Source: an uncultured Collinsella sp.
GTDB taxonomy: Bacteria > Actinomycetota > Coriobacteriia > Coriobacteriales > Coriobacteriaceae
Reading direction: 5' to 3'
Assembly: GCA_902494815.1 (NCBI GenBank)
Contig: CABUVB010000054.1
Span: 1 to 10,414, forward strand
DNA: 10,414 nucleotides
Positions 5,673 to 10,414 of the stretch are shown here, piece after piece. The position numbers were made by a program, and so were the translations under genes. Below the pieces are notes generated by a model that made no database searches, was not told where the DNA came from, and was given only the letters and a program-made list of their open reading frames with translations. Positions within the stretch are counted from its first letter, which is position 1, and each line of letters begins with the position of its first letter.

Positions 5673-7013
5673 GTGAAGTCCCTCACCTCTTTTGCAAAGC
5701 GCTCAGCCCAGCTTGCCGCCGGCTTTGTCTGCGCTATCGCCCTTGCCGCTGGCGCGCCCACCGTCGCCGTCGCCCAAGTGCTCACGACCGACAATGTTTG
5801 CGGCAAAACCGCCGATGCGCGCGGCATCACGGCCGAAAACCTGCCCGATATCGATGCGACCAATGCCCTCGTCATGGGCAAAGACGGCACCGTCTACTAT
5901 GCCCGCGACGCCGATGAGCAGGTCAAGATTGCCTCGATCACCAAGGTCATGACCGCAATCCTAACCGTCGAGAATTGCAAGATGGACGAGAAGGTCACGG
6001 TAAGCAACGCCGCAGCCACCGTGGGTAATTCGACCGCCGGCTTGCTCGAAGGCGACGAGCTTACCGTTGAGCAGGCACTGCGCGGCCTGATGATTCCCTC
6101 GGGCAACGACGCCGCCATCGTGCTCGCCGAATATGTGGGCAAGAAGATCGACCCTAAGACCAAAGACGCCGAGGCCACATTTGTGAAGGCCATGAACGAG
6201 CGCGCTAAGAAGCTCGGCTGCACCGGCACGGTCTTTGAGAACCCACACGGTCTGGACTTTGATGAGTGGGCTGGCGATATGCACTCAACCGCACACGACG
6301 TAGCGCTGATGATGCAGGAGGCCATGAAAAACGACACGATCCGCGAGGTCGTAGCGAGCGAGGATTCCTGGATCGAGGTCACGGGCGCCGACGGCGCCGA
6401 CCATTCGCATTCCATGGACACGCATAACTATTTGCTGGGCCAAGATGGCAACATCGGCGGCAAGACCGGCACCACCGACGACGCGGGCTATTGCTTTACG
6501 AGCGCCTACAACCGCGACGGCGACGAGATCTACACCGTCGTTTTGAACTCCACCACCACCGACCAGCGCTTTACCGATACCGCAACCCTTGCCAATTGGT
6601 ACTACGGCCACAAGGTCACGGTCGCGATCGCCAACACGCAGGAAAAGACCGCCAACGGCAACCCGCTTATGGCGCGCGTTGGCCAAACCGACTGGACGGA
6701 TAAGACAATCGACGCCACACTCGCCGATCCTACGGCGCAAGCGACCGTGTTTTCCCTTGCCGGCGAGGTGACCGAAAAGGTTAGCTACGACGATCTTTCG
6801 GGCACGGTGCATGTGGGCGACAAGGTGGGCAGCGTTACGCTCAAGCAGGACGGCACCAAGATCGCCGTCATGGACCTGGTTGCCGACGAGGAAGGGGCAG
6901 GGCCGAATCCCATTGAGTGGCTCCTTGTGAAGCTCGACCGCCTGGGCCGCCGCATCGACAACCGCCCACTCACGGCAGAAAGCGAGACCGTCGCCAAGGC
7001 GCCCGAGATGTAA
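5673..7013 (+). CDS. Secreted D-alanyl-D-alanine carboxypeptidase, PBP5/DacF type (S11 family)
   Basis: A 446-residue exported serine DD-carboxypeptidase that removes the terminal D-Ala of peptidoglycan pentapeptides outside the membrane. The N-terminus has basic residues (K2, K8, R9), a hydrophobic core (LAAGFVCAIALAAG) and an AVA-Q signal-peptidase site near residue 34. The three active-site motifs of low-molecular-weight penicillin-binding proteins are present: SITK with nucleophile Ser88 and Lys91, SGN at 143-145, and KTGTT from Lys264. A PBP5-like C-terminal beta domain follows (about 310-400), then an amphipathic segment (NPIEWLLVKLDRLGRRI) that could anchor it to the membrane surface, as in PBP5. 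The GTG at 5673 is preferred over ATG codons at 5562 and 5604 because it places the signal peptide at the very start and lies downstream of a TATACT box. Its ribosome binding site (GAAAGCGAA) is weak, so the start carries some doubt. It diverges from the VanRS-like genes, suggesting shared envelope control. Confidence 0.9.
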   Translation: MKSLTSFAKRSAQLAAGFVCAIALAAGAPTVAVAQVLTTDNVCGKTADARGITAENLPDIDATNALVMGKDGTVYYARDADEQVKIASITKVMTAILTVENCKMDEKVTVSNAAATVGNSTAGLLEGDELTVEQALRGLMIPSGNDAAIVLAEYVGKKIDPKTKDAEATFVKAMNERAKKLGCTGTVFENPHGLDFDEWAGDMHSTAHDVALMMQEAMKNDTIREVVASEDSWIEVTGADGADHSHSMDTHNYLLGQDGNIGGKTGTTDDAGYCFTSAYNRDGDEIYTVVLNSTTTDQRFTDTATLANWYYGHKVTVAIANTQEKTANGNPLMARVGQTDWTDKTIDATLADPTAQATVFSLAGEVTEKVSYDDLSGTVHVGDKVGSVTLKQDGTKIAVMDLVADEEGAGPNPIEWLLVKLDRLGRRIDNRPLTAESETVAKAPEM

Positions 7014-7041
7014 GATCGAAGAACAATACACTCGCTGAAAG

Positions 7042-7070
7042 GAGGCGTCCAACGGGGCGCCTCATTTTTT
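7042..7070 (+). terminator. Rho-independent terminator of the carboxypeptidase gene
   Basis: A 9-bp stem (GAGGCGTCC, 7042-7050, with GGGCGCCTC, 7055-7063, one G-T pair) and loop AACG are followed by ATTTTTT. It lies 28 bp after the stop codon. Confidence 0.88.
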
Positions 7071-7104
7071 GAGGGTTCGAATCCCCAGCGCCCTTTCTCG
7101 ATAA

Positions 7105-7131
7105 TAAAAAAGGGCCCCCGATGGGACCCTT
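7105..7131 (-). terminator. Duplicate of the tRNA-Ser terminator
   Basis: On the minus strand AAGGGTCCC, loop ATCG and GGGGCCCTT form a 9-bp stem followed by TTTT. It is the counterpart of the hairpin at 7296-7321. No intact gene ends just upstream of it on this strand, only a tRNA 3' fragment. Confidence 0.7.
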
Positions 7132-7145
7132 CTTTAAAGTTAAAC

Positions 7146-7163
7146 TGGCGGAGAGCTGGGGAT
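7146..7163 (-). pseudogene. tRNA-Ser 3'-end fragment
   Basis: These 18 bases equal the 3' end of the intact tRNA-Ser at 7336-7353: CCA, discriminator G, the 3' acceptor strand, the 3' T-stem strand and two T-loop bases. Identity stops abruptly in the T-loop. It has no 5' half and cannot be a tRNA. Confidence 0.85.
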
Positions 7164-7263
7164 GTCCGGACATGCTACGCATGCCCTCCGGCTTCAAAGC
7201 CTGACGGCTTTTCGCCCACGGGCTACAAACGCTTTCGCGTTTGCTTAACGCCCGTGCCCTCTC
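7164..7263. other. Structured palindromic core of the tRNA-Ser-linked element
   Basis: This stretch lies between the two direct repeats and holds several hairpins in order. GTCCGGAC is a palindrome (7164-7171) and CATGC-tac-GCATG follows (7171-7183). AGCC-tgac-GGCT comes next. A long composite stem pairs CACGGGC (7217-7223) with GCCCGTG (7250-7256) around an inner stem CAAACGC-tttc-GCGTTTG (7226-7243). CCC-tctc-GGG then leads straight into TTCGAATCC. It is homologous to the core at 10166-10251. No credible open reading frame is present. Confidence 0.75.
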
Positions 7264-7353
7264 GGGTTCGAATCCCCAGCCTCCTTTCTCCGCACAAAAA
7301 AGGGCCCCAAATGGGACCCTTCTTCAAATTCGTACTGGCGGAGAGCTGGGGAT
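7264..7353. repeat. tRNA-Ser-linked direct repeat, right copy (joined to the intact tRNA)
   Basis: Partner of 7073-7163. It runs from plus-strand GGGTTCGAATCCCCAGC through the tRNA terminator into the 3' end of tRNA-Ser, where the intact gene continues. On the plus strand its left end also resembles a degraded tRNA-Ser 3' end (CCCCAGC, then TCTCCGC). The core is therefore bounded by inverted as well as direct tRNA-end sequences. Confidence 0.8.
7296..7321 (-). terminator. Terminator of tRNA-Ser
   Basis: On the minus strand AAGGGTCCC, loop ATTT and GGGGCCCTT form a 9-bp stem (one T-G pair) that runs into a T tract, 14 bp after the encoded CCA of tRNA-Ser. Confidence 0.85.
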
Positions 7354-7426
7354 TCGAACCCCAGATGCCCTTTTGGGGCATACTCGCTTAGCAGGCGAGC
7401 ACCTTCGGCCTCTCGGTCAGCTCTCC
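7336..7426 (-). tRNA. tRNA-Ser(GCU)
   Basis: A complete class II tRNA with encoded CCA (7336-7338). Acceptor stem GGAGAGC pairs with GCTCTCC, and the discriminator is G. The D arm is ACC...GGT. The anticodon stem-loop CTCGC-CTGCTAA-GCGAG carries anticodon GCT. The long variable arm ATGCCC-CAAAA-GGGCAT is typical of serine. The T arm is TGGGG-TTCGAAT-CCCCA. All stems pair fully. It decodes AGC and AGU. A promoter and a terminator flank it. Confidence 0.97.
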
Positions 7427-7440
7427 GTAACAGCCGTTCT

Positions 7441-7469
7441 ATAGTAACCAAACAGCCAAGGATGGGCAA
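7441..7469 (-). promoter_or_regulatory. Promoter of tRNA-Ser
   Basis: On the minus strand TTGCCC (7464-7469), a 17-base spacer and TACTAT (7441-7446) place the -10 box 14 bp from the mature 5' end at 7426. Each box matches consensus in four of six positions. The promoter lies between the tRNA and the upstream large gene. That gene ends without a T-tract hairpin (only CCTCC-AA-GGAGG at 7501-7512), so read-through from it is also possible. Confidence 0.55.
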
Positions 7470-7518
7470 GAGGAAATTTTCTAATTGCCTAGCATCCTTT
7501 CCTCCTTGGAGGCTTCGC

Positions 7519-9960
7519 CTACCCCAGCGAGCGGTTGAGGGAGCCGAGCTCGTCGTTGCCCATGGTGCGCCACATTTGGAAGATGCAACCGCGTGCCAGG
7601 AAAAAGAAGCCGTTGTCGACCAGTTGAACAGCGGCATCTGCCAGCTGATTCGTCACGGCGGACACTGGCGGCAGCTCAAGTCCAGCCTTGCGGATAGTCT
7701 CGACCGCTTCCTCGAACGTCGGAGGCTCGCTGACGCCCATCTCGTTCATAAGGCCCTGCATTTCTTCCAGCGCGCTGCTGCCCGACTCCTCGCCGCGCGG
7801 CACCAGACGGTAACAAGCCAGCGCAAGGTCGAGCTGATCGCAATTCCAATAGGCAAACGCCAGGCGATAGAACAGGTAGCCGATTGCAGAGCGATCGCTG
7901 GCAATACGTAGGCCGTGGCGCGCCACCTCGATAATCTCGTCAAAGCGCTCCAGACGCGCAAGAACGTTGATGAGCGCAAAGTGCGATTGCATGGACGAGC
8001 GCGCCAGATCGTAAAGATGGCGCACCTCGGGCAGCGCTCGTTCAAAGTCCTCTTGATCGACGTAAAAGCTGCAGATCTCGTGCTGGGCAAAGTACAGCGC
8101 ATCGGGCGCACGAAGGATTCGCACAGAGCGGTCTTCTTCCAACACCGGTAGCACCATGCGCACCAGCTGGTTATCGCAAAACTGCGTTTGAACCGGACCT
8201 GTCGCCAAAAGCTCGGCAACGGCGCACTTAGCCTCCAACTCCTCAACAAGACGGGAAAAGCCTTCAAAAGCACCTGTACGGTCGACTTTTGCCTGCTCGC
8301 GCAATTCAACAACACGGGCCACGTATGGGTCGTCGTCCTCTTCCATGACCTCCAACTCGTCAGCCGTATCGGCAAGCAGCAAATCGCGCAGCGCCGGCGG
8401 AAGCGTGCGATGGTCATCACGCGGACGAGCATGAACCTCCGCAGGCTCAATCGTCTCCGGAGCGGTTGACTCATACGCCTCAAGCACACGCTTGCACGGC
8501 ATATCGTCCATGTCCATGCTCTCAAGATCCTTGGCAACAGGCACGCAATCGGCCAGATAGGCCGCGCGCCCAAAGAAATACGTTGCGACAACGCGCTCGC
8601 CCTGCTCACTGTCGGGAGCAGCAATCTGCACATAGCAGCGCGTGATGCAGGTGCCCGCGGCAAAACACGCTGCCGCAAGCGTGAGTGCCACGCGCGCATC
8701 GTGCTCCGCGGCCCAGATCGCGCGTGTGTCCTCGTCCAGCTCGCGCCAGGCGTCATCTTGAGCGTCGTATTCACGTTGCGGCATGGCATCAACGACAGAC
8801 TGCCCAAACCGAACGAGCATAATCCCCTCGGCAACGTTTACTCGATAGGTATAGTCGAGCCGTGTGACCACGTTAAGTGCCTCGACAATACGCGCGAAGC
8901 GGGTACGCACATCCCACTCACCGCCCGGCTGGCAAGCCACCGTACCCGGTTTGCCCCATGGGTTATCGCTCGAGGCCGTATCGAGCAGTCGGGGAACATC
9001 GTTGGTCGTCTTGGCGATATGCCACGCATCAAAGAGCGCGCAGCCCTCAAGGCTCGGCGAGGATGCCGCAGGAACCAATCCGGCCCCGATGCGCTCAAGG
9101 ATGCCGGAGAGGCGGTTGAGACGACACTCGATGGCAAGCAGCATGTCAATCTCGTCCTGGTCCAGCAGGCTACGATCAAAATTGAGATAGAAAAGCTTTG
9201 ACCGGTCGATGCGCGCTAGGCTCATTTCGGACTTGGCGGCAATGGTGCGCAGACGGGGCAAGTCGACCTCGCTCATAAGGGCGGCGGCATAACGCTCGAT
9301 GCCGCTCGGATTCTCGGCATGGTCAACGCGGTAAAGCAGCGTCTCGATAGCATCGGGGAGCGGTGCCGTGTTAAAGCCCAAAAACACCTCGACCGGCTCG
9401 GGCAACTTTACGAGCTTGATCTTGTCGACAACATTTTGCATGTCCGCATCGAGACCGTCGACGCCCGCCGTGTTCGCAATAGCGCTTTCGGAGTTGGCAA
9501 ATATCACGTAGCGCAGGAACATCGACGCCATGAACTCGCCGTAAGGAAGGGAGCGGGCCGAATTCCATGTCTCGTGATCGGACTGCTCGCGCATGGGGCC
9601 TTCGGGAGAGCCGGCAGTTTGCGCACACGCGCGCATTGCACCGTTGGCTTTCCTTACCATAATCTCACCAATACTGGAATCCGACTCGTCAAGGACCAGT
9701 TCCATGTCGGGATCGTTGGGCAGCGGAGCCTCGCTGACGGGGCGGTCCACCTTGTACACCTCACCCGAAACGCTTACGTAGCCCAAAAGCGACACATGAC
9801 TTTTGCCAACGAACTCGACGACATAACAAGATTCATGCTGATCCTCGCCAAAGAGTTTCCAGACCACGCCATATGAGCGTCCCGCAGGCTGCTCGGGCAT
9901 CGCCGGAAAGCGCTTCTTGGGATCGAGAAACCTGAGCTTGTATGTCGGACGCTCTGCCAC
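7519..9960 (-). CDS. Large protein of unknown function with TPR-like C-terminal repeats
   Basis: An 813-residue protein that I do not recognise. There is no signal peptide or convincing membrane anchor, so it is probably cytoplasmic. The N-terminal part (1-110) looks beta-rich (YGVVWKLFGED, CYVVEFVGKSHVSLLGYVSVSGEVYKV). A mainly helical middle (about 140-480) contains several cysteines (430-472). A strongly acidic linker follows (about 500-550; LEVMEEDDD). Residues about 615-720 show paired helices with TPR-like spacing (LYFAQHEICSFYVDQEDFERALPEVRHLY; ALINVLARLERFDEIIEVARHGL; LFYRLAFAYWNCDQLDLALACYRLV), suggesting protein-protein contacts. The GTG start is supported by AGGGTGA about seven bases upstream; a later ATG at codon 21 is less likely. 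It is a single gene between two tRNAs, with no operon partner. A 19-bp palindrome lies 38 bp upstream. It may be a lineage-specific Coriobacteriia protein. No function is proposed. Confidence 0.85.
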   Translation of the reverse strand: MAERPTYKLRFLDPKKRFPAMPEQPAGRSYGVVWKLFGEDQHESCYVVEFVGKSHVSLLGYVSVSGEVYKVDRPVSEAPLPNDPDMELVLDESDSSIGEIMVRKANGAMRACAQTAGSPEGPMREQSDHETWNSARSLPYGEFMASMFLRYVIFANSESAIANTAGVDGLDADMQNVVDKIKLVKLPEPVEVFLGFNTAPLPDAIETLLYRVDHAENPSGIERYAAALMSEVDLPRLRTIAAKSEMSLARIDRSKLFYLNFDRSLLDQDEIDMLLAIECRLNRLSGILERIGAGLVPAASSPSLEGCALFDAWHIAKTTNDVPRLLDTASSDNPWGKPGTVACQPGGEWDVRTRFARIVEALNVVTRLDYTYRVNVAEGIMLVRFGQSVVDAMPQREYDAQDDAWRELDEDTRAIWAAEHDARVALTLAAACFAAGTCITRCYVQIAAPDSEQGERVVATYFFGRAAYLADCVPVAKDLESMDMDDMPCKRVLEAYESTAPETIEPAEVHARPRDDHRTLPPALRDLLLADTADELEVMEEDDDPYVARVVELREQAKVDRTGAFEGFSRLVEELEAKCAVAELLATGPVQTQFCDNQLVRMVLPVLEEDRSVRILRAPDALYFAQHEICSFYVDQEDFERALPEVRHLYDLARSSMQSHFALINVLARLERFDEIIEVARHGLRIASDRSAIGYLFYRLAFAYWNCDQLDLALACYRLVPRGEESGSSALEEMQGLMNEMGVSEPPTFEEAVETIRKAGLELPPVSAVTNQLADAAVQLVDNGFFFLARGCIFQMWRTMGNDELGSLNRSLG

Positions 9961-9997
9961 GAAGTATCACCCTGATCGGTCGCTTGAAGAAGGAGTG

Positions 9998-10016
9998 GTC
10001 GCGAATAAGTCGCGAC
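9998..10016. promoter_or_regulatory. Perfect 7-5-7 palindrome upstream of the large unknown gene
   Basis: GTCGCGA (9998-10004), ATAAG, TCGCGAC (10010-10016) is a perfect inverted repeat in the leader of the 813-codon gene. It could be an operator or a 5'-UTR hairpin. A weaker repeat, ACTCG/CGAGT (10021-10025 and 10036-10040), follows. No convincing -35/-10 pair was found in 9961-10061. Confidence 0.4.
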
Positions 10017-10106
10017 ATCTACTCGGAATCTTACACGAGTCGACAGGAAATAGTCCGCTTCACGCTCGCGCCTCGACCGAGGTTCGGATCCATGCAGTGC
10101 TTACGT

Positions 10107-10136
10107 AAAAGAAAAGCCCCCGTTGCCGGGAGCTTT
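10107..10136 (-). terminator. Duplicate of the tRNA-Arg terminator
   Basis: Identical to the terminator at 10297-10326: a 10-bp stem AAAGCTCCCG/CGGGGGCTTT with a GCAA tetraloop and TTTTCTTTT on the minus strand. It now ends the whole duplicated unit. Confidence 0.8.
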
Positions 10137-10145
10137 AATCTCAAA

Positions 10146-10165
10146 TGGTGCGGCGTATAGGATTC
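10146..10165 (-). pseudogene. tRNA-Arg 3'-end fragment
   Basis: Twenty bases identical to 10336-10355: CCA, discriminator A, 3' acceptor strand, 3' T-stem strand and four T-loop bases. The 5' three quarters of the tRNA is absent. Confidence 0.88.
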
Positions 10166-10251
10166 CGCGCATCCGCTGCGCGGATCCGCACCGGCTTCGC
10201 CCGCCTGCCGGCGGACTCGCCCGCGGGCTAAAAACGCTCCGCGTTTTCTTT
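10166..10251. other. Structured palindromic core of the tRNA-Arg-linked element
   Basis: An 86-bp spacer between the direct repeats, very GC-rich. In order: hairpin ATCCGC-tgc-GCGGAT (10171-10185); CCGGCTTC as in the Ser core; CCGCCTGCCGGCGG. A composite stem then pairs CGCGGGC (10222-10228) with GCCCGCG (10254-10260) around AAAACGC-tcc-GCGTTTT (10231-10247). CCTC-gacc-GAGG then leads into TTCGAATCC. It has the same order and spacing of parts as the core at 7164-7263. No credible coding sequence is present. Confidence 0.75.
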
Positions 10252-10355
10252 ACGCCCGCGCCTCGACCGAGGTTCGAATCCATGCAGTGCTTACGTAAAA
10301 GAAAAGCCCCCGTTGCCGGGAGCTTTAATCTCAAATGGTGCGGCGTATAGGATTC
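10252..10355. repeat. tRNA-Arg-linked direct repeat, right copy (joined to the intact tRNA)
   Basis: Partner of 10062-10165; the intact tRNA-Arg continues from its right end at GATTC|GAACC. Near-identity of the copies suggests a recent or actively homogenised duplication. Confidence 0.93.
10297..10326 (-). terminator. Terminator of tRNA-Arg
   Basis: On the minus strand, ten bases after the encoded CCA, a 10-bp stem (AAAGCTCCCG with CGGGGGCTTT, one T-G pair) and GCAA tetraloop are followed by TTTTCTTTT. Confidence 0.9.
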
Positions 10356-10412
10356 GAACCTATGACGTTCTGATTCGTAGTCAGACCCTCTATCCAGCTG
10401 AGGTAACGCCGC
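10336..10412 (-). tRNA. tRNA-Arg(ACG)
   Basis: A complete 77-base tRNA including encoded CCA (10336-10338). Acceptor GCGGCGT pairs with ACGCCGC, and the discriminator is A. The D arm is CCTC...GAGG. The anticodon arm TCTGA-CTACGAA-TCAGA has anticodon ACG, whose A34 is normally converted to inosine so that it reads CGU, CGC and CGA. The variable loop is ACGTC and the T arm is ATAGG-TTCGAAT-CCTAT. Only two bases upstream are in the window, so its promoter is not visible. Confidence 0.97.
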
Positions 10413-10414
10413 AA

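Larger units (their letters stand above)
7073..7163. repeat. tRNA-Ser-linked direct repeat, left (older) copy
   Basis: This 91-bp stretch is a diverged direct copy of 7264-7353, with a shift of 191 bp at its left end and 190 at its right. It begins GGGTTCGAATCCCCAGC (T-arm sequence in plus orientation), contains a duplicate of the tRNA-Ser terminator and ends with the minus-strand 3' end of tRNA-Ser. The two copies agree at over 80 percent of positions by eye, with changes mostly in loops and linkers. Confidence 0.8.
10062..10165. repeat. tRNA-Arg-linked direct repeat, left copy
   Basis: 104 bp matching 10252-10355 at 102 positions (differences at 10066 and 10087), an exact 190-bp shift. It carries the T-arm-like GAGGTTCG-ATCC sequence, a copy of the tRNA-Arg terminator and the 3' end of tRNA-Arg, then stops in the T-loop. 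Confidence 0.93.

Noticed and set aside
7073..7353. Attachment sites of a classical integrated island
   Set aside because: Only about 100 bp lies between the copies and there is no integrase, so it is not an ordinary genomic island, though a remnant or trans-mobilised element remains possible.
7241..7444. Small plus-strand open frame over the tRNA-Ser region
   Set aside because: It is the reverse complement of tRNA-Ser and its terminator, a common false protein call; RNA structure explains the sequence.
10101..10350. Overlapping small open frames with near-identical ends
   Set aside because: They read through the duplicated terminator and tRNA 3' end; the repeated peptide is a by-product of the DNA repeat.
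10062..10355. CRISPR array
   Set aside because: Only two repeat copies, too long (104 bp), containing tRNA and terminator sequence, and no cas genes.

Overview
The window is GC-rich bacterial DNA with tightly packed genes, GTG as well as ATG starts, strong GGAGG-type ribosome binding sites and tRNA genes that encode their own CCA. Together with the gene types this suggests a Gram-positive actinobacterium, most likely a gut Coriobacteriia member such as Collinsella. The taxon is an inference from general character, not from a marker gene.

Layout by coordinate. 1-119 (minus): the first 39 codons of a Wzz-type polysaccharide chain-length/co-polymerase protein. 315-3411 (minus): a phosphate block transcribed pstB, then a PhoB/PhoP-like response regulator, then a PhoR-like histidine kinase. 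It starts from a promoter region carrying a candidate Pho box and ends at a hairpin. 3515-5475 (minus): a second two-component system of VanR/VanS type, regulator first. 5673-7013 (plus): a secreted PBP5-type D-Ala-D-Ala carboxypeptidase, divergent from the VanR-like gene, with a 27-bp dyad between them. 7336-7426 (minus): tRNA-Ser(GCU). 7519-9960 (minus): a large protein of unknown function with TPR-like C-terminal helices. 10336-10412 (minus): tRNA-Arg(ACG).

How the genes may work together: the pstB-phoB-phoR set fits phosphate sensing and uptake control. The VanRS-like pair beside a carboxypeptidase that trims peptidoglycan pentapeptides fits cell-envelope control. Both are inferences from family and position.

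The most unusual signal is non-coding. Immediately downstream of each tRNA gene lies a direct duplication of the tRNA 3' end plus its terminator. The repeat period is 190 bp at both loci (190-191 at the Ser locus because of one small gap). At each locus the two copies enclose an approximately 86-100 bp palindromic core. The two cores are clearly homologous, with compensatory base changes in their stems, although the flanking tRNA-specific sequences differ. One breakpoint falls in the T-loop in both cases. This looks like a family of small structured elements targeted to tRNA T-arms. No element-encoded protein is present.
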